A program made the position numbers and the translations under genes. The notes beneath the pieces are model-generated. The model ran no database searches. It worked only from the letters and a program-made list of their open reading frames with translations, and had not been told where the DNA came from. Below, in pieces: positions 33,326 to 45,569 of a stretch of DNA of 64,000 bases. This DNA comes from Anisodus tanguticus. Taxonomy: Eukaryota > Streptophyta > Magnoliopsida > Solanales > Solanaceae. Location of the stretch: positions 21,767,001-21,831,000 of the forward strand of contig CM067542.1 in NCBI GenBank assembly GCA_034509755.1, in the 5' to 3' direction. Positions within the stretch are counted from its first letter, which is position 1; each line of letters opens with the position of its first letter.

Positions 33326-36300
33326 GACTACATTTGATTCTATGGAAAAAATTTGTACAATTATAGCAGGTGGCAATGAGGAAAGAAAGGACAACACTTG
33401 GAACTAGATCAATACAATGCTGGTCAGCCTAAGACCGTAAAGGTCCAATTCTAGTATTGAAGGAAGCATTGCATAGAAAGCAGGCAGGTGAGAATTAGAG
33501 CAGCTGTAGAATGGACATTGGAATTCCATTTTATTCTATGAAAGTGGTGACATGTGAAACTAACAGAAAGCATTTTTGTATAAGGTTCCCACATTCAATA
33601 GATAAGGGATCTTGCCCTATAACCTATTTATTGATGCATATCTCGTAAATATGTACAGATAGATGTTAAAATGCAAAATACGACAATTCATTCAAATCAT
33701 CTCATTTATAAATATAGTCACTAATTTTGCTTCAAGTCCACTCCTTATATCTGTTGAGCATTCTCTTCTGTCCCCGCCCCCTCCAACTTCGAGGTCACAC
33801 CTATTGCTTAAGGTTTTGATCGAGTACTCAAATTCTTTCGCGCAAAAAAAAAAGGGAGTTACTACTCAAATATCTTGTCTAACAAAATTTTACAGTGGAA
33901 GTGAAAAAAAAGAGAGTAAATTTGGGTGGTTTGAGTGGAAGAAAGAACTTATAACTTTAATTAGGAATCTATAGAAGATAGGATTTCGGCGCCAGCACAT
34001 GTATGATATATAGGCTAAGGCTTATAGCAGAATTTGAGGTTCGTTTTACTATGCATGTCAATGAATGTTCTTGAAACATTGTTCTTTTATTCTTTCAAGC
34101 TGAGGAAAAGATCACAGATTACATTATATTCTCAGTAGTTATTGCTCAACATTTTTCTTCTCTTTTAGTATTCCTATCTTTGATATTTTGTTACCTACCG
34201 GTTTTAGAATAAATCCTAATCAATATATGGAACTAAAATTTTAAATCTTGAAAATTTTATCTTTTATTCAGCTATGATCTTAAATAGAAAATATAATCGA
34301 TAGAACTTCAAAGTAGCTTTTGTTGTAGTGGTAAATCTAAAATTTATTTAGACATTATGAATTTTGAATTGAAAGTGTAAGTTTTGAAATATATCTCTGC
34401 CTCTATTTATACTTGTGGTTCACGCATATGTACCTAATTTATTTAGCTTATTGTTGAATTTGTTGTTGCTTGTATTACAGGTTGCCGTACTGAATATTGT
34501 CATTTGTCATACTGATCATATGAATATCCGCACGTCCTCAAACTAAAGTGACTTCCTTAAGTCCTTCTCTCAATATCTGCTTCAAGAAAAAGAGTTAATG
34601 TTTAATTTCATTTCTAGATCAATAATTTTTTATTATTGTTTGTTTGAAGTTTCTTTAGGTAAATGCAAAACATTCGATTGATTGTAACTACTGGTTTTTG
34701 AAGATAAAATTAAGTAATTTAAGTGTATACTTTAATAGTTTAAATTTTTAGATGAGATGATCGGTCATATAATAAAACACCTGAAAAATATGGCGGGATT
34801 GTGGTATTAGAGTAGTGTTGGCTACGTATTATCAGAATATTAGCAAATTGTAAAATTATATTTCTCAACAACAGTTTTGAAAGAACAAAAATAAAAGTGA
34901 TGATAAAACATTATCACGAAGAACATTTACATGGCCAAACTCAATTTCAACCAGAAACACCTTCCTTTGATCCTATTCATCATAAGATCTTGTATTGCAA
35001 AGCATCTTCTTTAGATTTCAACAGTAAATTTTTAATTATTTGTCTTATCAGAATCGTCAGATGGAAAATAACAAAAAGAACTAGAACACTAAAAAGTTAT
35101 TATATATATATATATTCTAGTTGTGTGTTGCAGACTTGTAACGTCAACTAGACAAATTAAGATAAATGAGAGGGAGAGTTTGTGTGCAAAATATTCTTTT
35201 ATTTTCGGCGCATGCAACTCAAACAGTGACACAAATTTGATATTTGAGCATAGTGTAGAGGTCCTAATATCTGTTAGATTCCCATGCTTTTCTTAATAAC
35301 CCTTATTAAAAGTTGACATGCCCCAATACTCATATATTCACAATATTTTAGTTTAGTATTTTCTAATTCAGTACTTTTAATTCATTGATCTAATATACAT
35401 CTTAATATTTTCTATTTTAGAAAAAAAAAAAATCTTTTCTTGCTTGTGATCAAAATCACCGTCTTTATAATTGACCGGTCATTACTAGCGATTCAATTTT
35501 ATGCATACTATGTATAGTGCAACCTGCTTATTTACTTATTTTGATAATGCTAGTCATATTGAATTTATTTGGAATAGGTAGGTAGTTGATTGACTAATGA
35601 TATTTTAATAACTCTGGCGCTCTGATTTTTTCCTCCCTTGTACTTTGGAAATTAAGATGACCTTGTTCATTTTTTTTCATCTTAATTATTTTTCATGTTT
35701 TTCTCTTGCTTTTCTTCCAATATAATTGGTAAATTAAGTCAACTTAACCTTGTTCATTCTTTTCATGCAAAATTGTTACATGAATAATGTATATGAAGCA
35801 AAATTACTCCGGTAAGTTGGTTAAATACAGAATACAAGTCTATCTTAATTATAGCAAAGTTTTGTTTTCTCCCTGTATCATAACGAAGTTTTAATACTGC
35901 TAATAAGGGAAGTTGGCTAAACTCAAACAGAATTACTTACGTATATCTCTTACCAGTTACCACTAAATGTAACTTACTTAACGAAAATTATTAAGTAAAG
36001 TTAAAGTTGATTTCTAAATCAATTGTTGAAAATTCAAAGCAAAAGAATTTCTAATTAACTACTATGAATTAACAGCGCTGACTTGAATACTTTTGCAATA
36101 TTTTCTTTTTTTATTTATATAATTCTTTGAATTTGGGTGTGTCCGTAAATAATAAAGAGATAGCTTTGGGGCGATTGGAACCTTCATCGTTAGTCGCTGT
36201 ACAGAAAAAGTTATAACAAGCAGACTGCAATTTCATTCTCAATTCTTTTACTATTGAAATTAGAAATAATGTAAGAACAAATATTTCTTCTTTGGAAAAA

Positions 36301-36483
36301 AATATAGAAAGAAAGAAATTGATATTCTGAAACTGATCAAAGTAAATCCTAGGATATATCGATCATTTTAATTTAATGGGAATTTTACACTACACAGTAC
36401 CCAACAAAAACAACAAAAATATCTTAATTTTTATCTTTTATAAATTTTATCCTTAATAATCAATTTATAATTTGTGTATAATC
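33326..36483. other. 3.2 kb of intergenic DNA without a supported feature
   Basis: AT-rich sequence with short unsupported ORFs (33663-33974 and 34897-35151) and a TA-repeat near 35101-35115. I find no domain, RNA gene, LTR pair or MITE ends that I can support. Confidence 0.6.
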
Positions 36484-36488
36484 AATAT

Positions 36489-36811
36489 TGTTAAATAAGG
36501 CAATATACACACAATATACATGTGTATATTGCCTTAGTGAACAATCTCGGATTCTGCCTAAAATAGGTCCTCTCGGTTAGGACAATTTTGATTAGACAAT
36601 GTAAGAATATTGTATATTAGGAAAATATATGTGTAGTATATTGTAATGTATTTGTTACCTAAATTAGGAATATACACTACCATAATTGTAGAGTTAGAAT
36701 TATGGTAGAATAAGATTTTAGGAATAGAATAGGAATAGGATTCTCCTATTTTGTATCTTGTATATATACCTATTCAATTAAAGAAAATAATCAAGGGGAT
36801 TATTTCTTTCA
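36489..36811 (+). repeat. 5' LTR of copia C4
   Basis: Starts TGTTAAATAAGG and ends ATTTCTTTCA. A hairpin of perfect 14-base arms (36497-36510 and 36522-36535, 11-base loop) sits 8 bases from the LTR start. Confidence 0.94.
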
Positions 36812-36970
36812 TGGTATCAAAGAAACTAGGTTTTACAAAAAACTCCCAAATTTTTTACCCTTCTCGGCCGAAACCTACCCCCCCTCAGATTTCGCTTCCG
36901 ACATTAGTCTTCCGCTCTCAAAATCTCTCTTACTTTTCCCAAATTTCCCCTCCTTCTTTGTTCTTTCAAC

Positions 36971-38065
36971 ATGTCTAAGAACAATTATCATCCTGCCCTC
37001 ATGGTTTCCAACGTCAAGAACAGTATCTCGATTGTGCTTGAGATGCAAAACGTCCAATATGCGACGTGGGCAGAGTTGTTTAAAATTCACGCTGTCTCCC
37101 ATCAAGTTATCCATCACATAATTCCTCCCGCTACACCTCTTCCCGCGGAGGATCCTCAGCTATGGATTACCCTTGATGCTACCATTCTCCAGTGGATCTA
37201 TTCCACTATTTCGGTTGACCTTCTACAAACGATTATTGAGCCGGATACCACGGCTATGGCTACTTGGAATAGATTGCATGACATATTCCAAGATAACCAA
37301 CACTCACGTGCCGTCACACTTGAGCAGGAATTCTCCCTCGTTCGCATGAAAGAATTTCCTAACGTATCTGCCTATTGCAAGAAACTTAAGGAGTTGGCAG
37401 ATCAACTCCGTAATGTGGGCGCACCTGTCACAAATAATCATCTGGTTCTACAATTGGTTGCCGGCCTTTCGGAGGCCTATAATGGCGTTGGAACTCTCCT
37501 ACGTCAAAGCAACCCTCTTTCCGCCTTTTATCAAGCCCGCTCCATGCTCACTTTGGAAGAAGCCGGTTTGGCTAAAAAGGCGGCTACCGGAGCAAGCCCC
37601 GTCGTCATGATGGAATCCTCCCCAAGTTCTTCGGGTTTTGTTAATAATTCAGGCCAAAACCATAGTCATGGTGGCGGCAAAAATAATCGTAAGAATAATA
37701 ACAAAAACCGCGGGGGCAAACACGACGGTTCCGGTGGTCAGCAAGCAGGCGGTGGGCCCCATCCAGTGAACGGTGGCCTACCACCTCCCGGTCCCGGCGG
37801 GGGGGGCGGGGCGGTGGGTCGTGGGCCGGCAGCCCCTTATACTCCAAAGTTAATTCTAGCGGCGGTGGGGTGGCCGACAACTCGAGCGCAAAGAACCGGC
37901 GGTGGCGCCCACCGGCCGCGTGGACCCGCAGCAGCGGCAGTTCCAGCGGCTACGGCCCGAGTCGGTCCCGTCCCGGAATACTTGGGCCCTGACCTCTGCA
38001 AGCCCATCACGCAGCAGGCCCCACTCAGACCGATATCGAGGCCGCGATGCACACATTGGGGTTGA
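36971..38065 (+). CDS. Copia gag (C4), open reading frame
   Basis: A 364-codon frame from MSKNNYHPALMVS, the cleanest gag in the window. The gag domain (residues about 5-220) has LWITLDATILQWIYSTISVD, FPNVSAYCKKLKELADQLRN and LTLEEAGLAKKAA. An Asn/Gly-rich basic stretch (about 220-260) and a Pro/Gly-rich part follow. There is no CCHC zinc knuckle. The last 90 or so codons look out of frame: the protease continues in another frame (ATG 38047), and a G/C homopolymer near 37796-37815 is the likely site of a frameshift. As gag, it would package element RNA in cytoplasmic particles. Confidence 0.75.
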   Translation: MSKNNYHPALMVSNVKNSISIVLEMQNVQYATWAELFKIHAVSHQVIHHIIPPATPLPAEDPQLWITLDATILQWIYSTISVDLLQTIIEPDTTAMATWNRLHDIFQDNQHSRAVTLEQEFSLVRMKEFPNVSAYCKKLKELADQLRNVGAPVTNNHLVLQLVAGLSEAYNGVGTLLRQSNPLSAFYQARSMLTLEEAGLAKKAATGASPVVMMESSPSSSGFVNNSGQNHSHGGGKNNRKNNNKNRGGKHDGSGGQQAGGGPHPVNGGLPPPGPGGGGGAVGRGPAAPYTPKLILAAVGWPTTRAQRTGGGAHRPRGPAAAAVPAATARVGPVPEYLGPDLCKPITQQAPLRPISRPRCTHWG

Positions 38066-41000
38066 CTCAACCGGACCCAAATTGGTACATGGACACCGGG
38101 GCCACTACTCACATGACTTCCGATTCAGGTACTCTCTCATCTTATTCTAATTTGAGCACCCCTCGGGGTATAATTGTTGGTAATGACAACTCTATTCCAA
38201 TTTAGGGTTATGGTCAGAAAACGTTGTCCCCCCCCCAATCCACCCCTTATCTTGAAAAATACTTTACATGCCCCCAAATTGATTAAAAATTTAGTGTCTG
38301 TCCGAAAGTTCACCACTGACAATTCTGTTTTCGTTGAATTTGATCCTTTTGGTTTCTCTGTAAAGGATTTCAAGACGGGGAGTCATCTCATGAGGTGTAA
38401 TAGTAGGGGGGATATTTATCCTATCATGCCCGATTTCAGTCCATCGAATCAAGCCTTGCCGTTAGCTTTTGCAGTCATTTCTCCTTCCGTGTGGCATGCT
38501 CGTCTTGGTAATCCGGAATCTTCTATTTTATCAGCTTTAGATAAAAATAGCCTTATTTCTTGTAAGAGTACGAGTAGTACTCAAATTTGTCAATCTTGTT
38601 CGTTAGAAAAAATTGTTAAGTTGCCATTTGTGGACTCAAATTCTCATACGTCACAACCATTTGATATTATTCATAGCGACCTATGGACGTCTCCTGTTCT
38701 AAGTTCGTTAGGTCATCGATATTATGTTCTGTTTCTGGATGATTATTCTAAATTTTTGTGGACATTTCCAATTGCCAATAAATCTCAAGTGTTTTCTGTC
38801 TTCATAAAATTTAGAGCATTCATTAGAACATAATTCGAAAGAGAAATAAAAAATATTCAGTGTGATAATGGGAAAGAGTATGACAATAGGGTGTTTCGAG
38901 AGTTCTGTGATAATAATGGGATAAATTTTCGATTTTCGTGCCCTCATACATCTTTTCAAAATGGGAAAGCCGAACGCAAAATTCATTCCATAAATAACAT
39001 TGTCCGCACTCTCTTACTTTATGCTTCCGTAGCCCCGTATTTTTGGCACCATGCTCTGCAAATGGCAACATATCTCCTTAACATAATTCCGTCCAAAGGT
39101 CTGACATATTCTTCCCCCCTCCAAATACTATTTAATAAGAACCCTTCTTATTCTCATCTTAGGATTTTTAGGTGCTTGTGTTATCCGTTATTCTCATCCA
39201 CCACAATTAACAAACTTCAGACTCGGTCTACCCCGTGTGTATTTTTGGGTTATCCGTCTAATCATCGTGGTTATAAATGCTTTGATTTATCCTCCCAGAA
39301 AATCATAATTAATCGCCATGTCATTTTTTATGAAACCCAATTTCCTTTTACTAAAGTTCATACTCCCGAGCCTAGGTCGTATAATCTTTTGGATGACCAA
39401 ATATCCCCGTATATTATTCGGTATTTTTCGGACATCTCCCGCACCTAAAACTCTCCAGCGGGCCCACTGCCCGCTGGCCCCATTGTCCCGAGTCCAATTT
39501 CAGCCGCTGGAACAGTTCCATAAATTGGGCCAATCCAGCCCAATTCTGGAACTGGTCCAGTGGATGCTCCAGTTTACCGATTTGGGCCAGCAGGCCCACT
39601 GCCTGCTGGCCAGTCCGTCCCGAGCCCAGAAAATTCACTCAATTCTTCCTTGAGTCATAGACTGGTCACTCGTAGTCAACGGGGTATTTTTACACCTAAA
39701 AGACATTTTAATTTACATTCTGATGTCTCTAAATCCCCCTTGCCCCGCAATCCTGTGTCCGCCTTAAATGACCCTAATTGAAAAATTGCTATAACTGATG
39801 AATATAATGCTCTTATTGATAATAAGACATGGGAGTTGGTGCCCCGTCCATATGGTATTAATGTTATCAGGTCTATGTGGATTTTTGCTCATAAGGAAAA
39901 TTCAAATGGTTCATTTGCTCGCCATAAGGCGCAGCTTGTGGGTGATAGTAAGACTCAGCAAGTTGGGATAGATTATGGGGAGACGTTTAGTCCGGTGGTC
40001 AAGCCAGCTACTATTCGCACTGTGCTTAGCTTGGCTCTTTCAAAGACTTGGCATATTCATCAGTTGGATGTCAAGAATGCTTTTCTACATGGTGATCTCA
40101 AGGAAACAGTCTATATGCATCAGCCATTGGGTTTCAGGGATTCCAACCGTCCTCATCATGTCTGTTTGTTGAAGAATTCCTTATATGGGCTTAAGTAGTC
40201 TCCACGGGCTTGGTATACGAGGTTTGCTGACTTTGTTTAGACTATTGGGTTCACTCACAGCAGGTCAGATAATTCCTTGTTCATCTACCGTCGTGGTTCG
40301 TCCTTGGCCTACATTCTGTTGTATGTGGATGATATCATTTTGACTGCTGACTTGCGCCAGTCTATCATGGCCATGCTCAGTTCTGAGTTTGCTATGAAAG
40401 ACTTAGGGCCCTTGAGTTACTTTTTGGAGATTGCCGTCAAGCGTCATTCAGGTGGTTTGTTTTTGTCCTAACGAAAGTATGCGACTGAGATCATCGAGAG
40501 GGATGGGGTGTCATCCTGTAAGTCCACTTTCACTCCAGTTGATGCAAAACCCAAGCTTAGTGCCACAGTAGGTGTACCATACGAGGACCCGACCCGCTAT
40601 CGCAGTCTTGCAAGGGCCCTCCAGTATCTTACCTTTACCAGATCGGATATTACGTATGCTGTTCAGCAGGTGTGTTTATTCATGCATGATCTCAGAGTTG
40701 AGAACATGAATTAAATCAAACGCATCATTCGTTATATTCAGGGGACGCTGGACTATGGTTTGCACTTGTATCCTTCATCTACATCCACACTTGTCTCGTA
40801 CACAGATGTGGATTGGGGTGGTTGCCCGGACACCAGACGGTATACGTCAGGATATTGTATGTTCCTTGGCAACAACTTGGTCTCCTGGTCTGCAAAGCGT
40901 CAGGCGACTCTATCCCGCTCAAGTGCAGATGCAGAATATCGAGGGGTAGTTAATGTGGTCTCAGAATCATGTTGGTTACGTAATTTGCTGTTAGAGCTTC

Positions 41001-41281
41001 ATTGCCCCATTCAGAAGGCAACCTTAGTATATTGTGATAATGTTAGTGCCATCTACCTCTCAGGTAATCCGGTTCAGCACCAACTCACTAAGCATATCGA
41101 AATGAACATTCACTTTGTTCGCAAAAAGGTTGCTCGAGGGCAGGTACGCGTATGTCATGTCCCGTCAAGATATCAAGTTGCAGACATATTTACAAAAGGT
41201 CTTCTCTCGGTACTCTTTGAAGATTTTAGGGACAGTCTCAGCGTTCGAAGACCGTTCGCTATGATTGCGGGGGTGTGTTAA
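38047..41281 (+). pseudogene. Copia protease, integrase, reverse transcriptase and RNase H (C4)
   Basis: NWYMDTGATTHMTS (about 38077) is an intact protease site. The pre-integrase region has WHARLGNP (His-Leu-Gly-His partly lost: Asn for His) and CQSCSLEK. Integrase keeps Asp in IHSDLW, Asp in CDNGKEYDN and Glu in NGKAERK. RT has LDVKNAFLHGDL and an intact YVDD; RNase H has SYTDVDWGGCPDTRR, SRSSADAEYRG and VYCDNVSAIYLSGNP. Stops include TAG 38203, TAA 38831, TAA 39446, TGA near 39779, TAG near 40196 and 40238, TAA near 40469 and 40713. Several equal Gln or Trp codons in C2, changed by C-to-T or G-to-A. Confidence 0.9.
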
Positions 41282-41587
41282 ATAAGGCAATATACACACA
41301 ATATACATGTGTATATTGCCTTAGTGAACAATCTCGGATTCTGCCCAAAATAGGTCTTCTCGGTTTGGACCATTTAGATTAGACAATGTAAGAATATTGT
41401 ATATTAGGAAAATATATGTGTAGTATATTGTAATGTATTTGGTACCTAAATTAGGAATATACACTACCATAATTGTAGAGTTAGAATTATGGTAGAATAA
41501 GATTTTAAGAATAGGATTCTCCTATTTTGTATCTTGTATATATACCTATTCAATTAATGAAAATAATCAAGGGGATTATTTCTTTCA
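41276..41587 (+). repeat. 3' LTR of copia C4
   Basis: Matches 36489-36811 with about ten substitutions and an indel of about 11 bases (repeat of GGAATAGAATA lost). It keeps the same perfect hairpin arms at 41284-41297 and 41309-41322. Confidence 0.94.
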
Positions 41588-41778
41588 AATATGTATACAA
41601 AGATTATATTACACTTAGCTTTCTGTATATACACTTATAATAGACTTGTTAGTTATTATACGTACATTGAATATACACAGAAAACAGCTACTACTATCTG
41701 TTACAACTAGGCGGGGCTGCTTGACTAAGAGTTTTTACATGATGTAATTAATATATAAGAGTATTTACTTATAATAAT

Positions 41779-41848
41779 TGTTAACGTTGGGTTTGGTGTT
41801 GTGACATTTGACCCAATATATCTTCTGAAATACTGATTTGAATGCATA
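41779..41848 (+). repeat. Truncated 5' LTR of the SIRE-type element
   Basis: Seventy bases starting TGTTAACGTTGGG, homologous to the start of the 3' LTR. A 34-base junction follows, which contains a 21-base copy (41855-41875) of sequence at 41941-41961. Confidence 0.82.
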
Positions 41849-41882
41849 TGTGAGTTAGTGACTCGTATTGGGCTGAGTTGCT

Positions 41883-42392
41883 GGCATATTTGAGTTGGAA
41901 ATATGGTATTCCAAAAACACTAATCCTAACTTAATAGGATTTAGTGACTCGTATTGGGCTGGAGATGTGGATGATAGAAAAAGTATAAGTCGAGGATGTT
42001 TTTATCTTGGCAATAACCTTGTTTCATGGTATATTCGTAAACAAAATTGTGTCTCACTTTCAACTGCTGAATCTGAATATGTAGCAGCTGGAAGTTGTTG
42101 CTCTCAATTAATATGGCTATGACACATGTTAGCGACTATGGATTTACTAGCAACATTTTGATTTTGTACTGTGATAATTTGAGTGCTATAAATATTTCCA
42201 AAAATTCAGTTCAGCACTCACTTACAAAACATATTGATATTAGACATCACTTTTTAAGAGATTTAGTTGAAAAATAGCTAATTAAAATTGAACATATTGA
42301 CACTCTTCATCAACTAGTGATATTTTCATAAAAGCTTTGGACCATGAGAGATTTTCTAGTTTGAAGAAATATCTTGGTCTTTGTAATCTCTA
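41883..42392 (+). pseudogene. RNase H of SIRE-type copia element
   Basis: IWYSKNTNPNLIGFSDSYWAGDVDDRKS, with GNNLVSWYIRKQNCVSLSTAESEYVAA, is the RNase H of SIRE/Maximus-type copia elements (retained Asp and Glu). After a frameshift near 42120 it continues YCDNLSAINISKNSVQHS and TKHIDIRHHFLRDLVEK, then a stop at 42277 and further decay. The lineage differs from C1-C5 (SLSTAESEY instead of SRSSAEAEY). Confidence 0.85.
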
Positions 42393-43298
42393 AAAAGAAG
42401 GCATTTTTTGATGAATGTCGGCTGATTGTCTAACATTTCGGGTGACATTTACCTATGTTATATCACTAATTGATTATTGTTGTTGTATAGCGCATAACTT
42501 TTGGTCACACAAGCATGATCCTGCAATAAGAATATGTTTTCAATGTGATACCATTCCCTGCGATGATATATATAAAATTTAAATATATATATATATATAT
42601 ATCATAAAAAAAGGAGTATCAAAATAAGGCAAAGCCTTTACATATATTTGGCAACTGTAAAAAATGGGCAAATGCCGTGAAAAGATACCGTTCCTATTCT
42701 ATAGGAGTATCGAGTGCTTCAAAAGAGATTTGAGAATACCATAAAAGTATTCTTATTTTTAACATGAAAAATTCGTTTACATGTGATTATGATTAGACCA
42801 AGGACATGATGGGAAAATGTTACATGGTACAGTGGTCAAACTCATAAAGTGCATATAAAACGTGTCTTGGTTAGTTGCCAAATCTAAAAATTCTTGTAGG
42901 ATCAAAATACTTGTGTCGTCCAAAATGTTGCTAACATTATTATTGACATTTTCTGAAGGTGATATGTGTTGGGATGTTGTGTTTATCTGATCGTTGAAAT
43001 ATCAGATCATACTCTCTATTATATGCCTTGTTTACAGGAATTTCTAAATTTAAAATGATAAGATTATAGTTTATTCCTACTATGATGTTTATCCCCATAT
43101 TTTCTGTGATGTTTATCCCAATTTTTAGGTGTAAGTTATTGTGTAAAAATAAAACACCTAAAACTAAGAGATTTTTATTGCTAAGAAAGGTTAGTCATGT
43201 ATATAAATATTTCTCTCATTTGCTATCATTTTATCATTTTTGAATTTTTCCATAGAAAAAGATGGGAAAATTACATTGGGTATACATTCTCTTACCCG
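42393..43298 (+). other. Spacer between pol and env-like frame of the SIRE-type element
   Basis: AT-rich, with a TA dinucleotide repeat at about 42577-42601. No coding feature recognised. A spacer of this kind is usual between pol and the env-like ORF in SIRE elements. Confidence 0.55.
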
Positions 43299-45188
43299 AT
43301 GGACTCACCAAAGAAAACTCCAATCTCAATCTCAAAACCCTCTCATCAAGCTTCACCTATGGAAATCTCTTCAATGTCAGAACAGATATCAACCAACATT
43401 CCACCCAACACTCCCATGAGCATTAGCTCTTCATCAGACTCAGAAAAACCCAAGCATAATACCCCTCAACAACCGGGCCTATCTTCTTCCTCAAATCTAC
43501 CTGAAAATCGGTGTACTGCAATAGTTCTTAGAGGCGATGATCAACCTCTAGATATTAGTTACCCAAGAGATAATAACAATCCTATAGATGTTGATCAAAC
43601 TTATGATTTTTCATTTTTGGGTTAAAGACCAAGGCCCTCTACCTTTCCTACTCGTCGATCGAGTAGGATGTTTGAGAAAATAGTCCATGAAGGTTCAAGC
43701 CGCAAAAGATCTAAACCCTCTTACTCGAGCAATGCCAGTGGTGATTCGGACTATGTGTTCTCAATTGAGGAAGAAGAAAGTGAGGAAGTACCATCTGCTT
43801 CTGAACAACCCAGCATGCCTCAAGCAGACGAGGAAATCCCTGATGAAACTCTCCTAAAACAATTCTTACCTAAGGGTGTTCCAAGGAGTACTAGAACAAG
43901 GGTTGATCCAAATGTTGCCACTGATTCTACAACATCTCACACAATATTTCAGCCAACATCTATAGAGGCACATACAACAACATCCTCCAGCAGTACCAAA
44001 TCTGAGAGTTCAGCCATGTCTGATTCAGATATTGAGGTATGTGCTTTCCCAGAAAAATTCTATTCTAAAGCTAAATACGATAAATGGGACTGGTACAAGA
44101 ATAGAGTAATTAGAACTGAGAAAGTGTTAGTTATCACTTCATGTATTGAATATGGCTTGATAGAATGCCTCAAGGATAGACAACTTCTCAAAACTGTCAT
44201 AGAAAAATAGTCCTATGTTGATGAAGTGATTAGGTTGTTTTATGCTAATCTGAGTCTTGCTATAGAGGATGTCTCCTAAAAAAAATTTGGGAAGGTATAT
44301 CTCTATAACAAAATCTATCAATTTACACCCTCTATTATAAATCAATGTATGGGACTTAATGTTGAAGAGAGAGTTAGAGATGCAGAAAAAGTGATCGAAA
44401 ATAGGAATAAAATGATTGAATACCTCACTGGAGGTATAATGAAAAAGTGGATCCCTAGATGCCCAACTTCAAAACTAACAGTCTTATTTTCCACCCTTCA
44501 CGAATTTGCTATTCACAATTGGATTCCTTCCTTGAATGAGTCAGTTGTGACATCTGAACAAGCTTCCCTATTGTTTAAAATTGGGAAAGGCTTAAAAGTT
44601 GATTTAGGAAAGATGATCTTTTATCAAGTTGCCAACTTGGCTGAAAAAGAATCAACTTTAATCCTTCAATTTCCCTCTCTAATCTACCAAATCTTGACTA
44701 CCCAAGGCTTTGAACCTAAGAGAGAGGATATTGTAGGAAAGGCTTATGACCTTTACACAATAAATAAGGAAATTTTAAAGAGCAAAGAAAGAATTATTGA
44801 CTTGCCTTGGAAGAAGGAAGTAGAATGTGAGAATGTTACCAGGAATGTCACCAACATTCAGGGCAACACTAATTCAATACAGCCAACCTTGTCAACAGAT
44901 TGGCTAGTGGGTCAAATAGCAAAAATCAACCAACAAATTTCAGAGGTTGATGCTGCCAGGGATGCCTTGGTTCAAGCCAGAGACCATTTCTTGCTATTAC
45001 TTTCTTCACAAAAAGGGGGAGATGCTTCTGTGCATGGGGAGCAGGGGGAAGAGGCTGAAGGTGCACATGGTACTGCTGCTGAAGAAGTTGTTAATACTGC
45101 TGTGAAAATGGAAGAAGTCGTTGGAATGAAGGTGTTGCTGAATAGGCTAAGGTTGAGGGCTGAAGCCGAAGTTGTTATGCAGAAGTAA
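43299..45188 (+). pseudogene. Env-like (third) ORF of SIRE-type element, three in-frame stops
   Basis: A 629-codon frame from MDSPKKTPISISKP, interrupted only by TAA 43623, TAG 44208 and TAA 44277 and by no frameshift. The N-terminal third is Ser/Pro-rich and low complexity, with acidic and basic patches (RKRSKPS, EEEESEEVP). The middle holds a conserved-looking block (CAFPEKFYSKAKYDKWDWYKN to IHNWIPSLNESVVTSEQASLL) that resembles the 'putative plant transposon protein' domain known from SIRE env-like ORFs. A C-terminal heptad-like stretch (GQIAKINQQISEVDAARDAL) suggests a coiled coil. Its function in plants is unproven, and I see no clear signal peptide. Confidence 0.75.
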
Positions 45189-45569
45189 AAAGCTGTTGGA
45201 AGCTGCTGCTGCTGCATAATGAGCCAGGAAGAAGCGGGCTGATGTGCTGCACTATGAGATTTTAATGTTTGTTTGGATTATGATCTGCTTTGTGTTTTGG
45301 TTAATGGTTGATGTGGATGTTTATTTTGGACAATGATTTATTCTGACAATGGGTTCTTTCTTTTTGTGTTGTGTATATTGGATGATCTATGTGCACATGT
45401 CATTTTCTAATCCTATGACTTGGTATACACAAGTTTTGCTTGTATGCCATCACAGGTTAAAGGGAAGTTTGTCAGTAATCACAGGTGTTGGAAAACATCT
45501 GTGACAATGCACTAAGTCGTTTGTACATTTTGTAATATGTTTTGTGAAGAAAGGCAAAAAGAGGGAGAT

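Larger units (their letters stand above)
36489..41587 (+). mobile_element. Ty1/copia retrotransposon C4, complete, gag frame open
   Basis: LTRs of 323 bp (36489-36811) and 312 bp (41276-41587) with a perfect duplication AATAT (36484-36488 and 41588-41592). The primer-binding site TGGTATCAAAG is at 36812-36822, and a purine tract GCGGGGGTG precedes the 3' LTR. It is the same family as C2. Gag is open; pol has several stops but only a few frameshifts, and YVDD and all three integrase residues are present. Confidence 0.95.

Noticed and set aside
42577..42601. Possible regulatory TATA-rich site
   Set aside because: Simple TA dinucleotide repeat.
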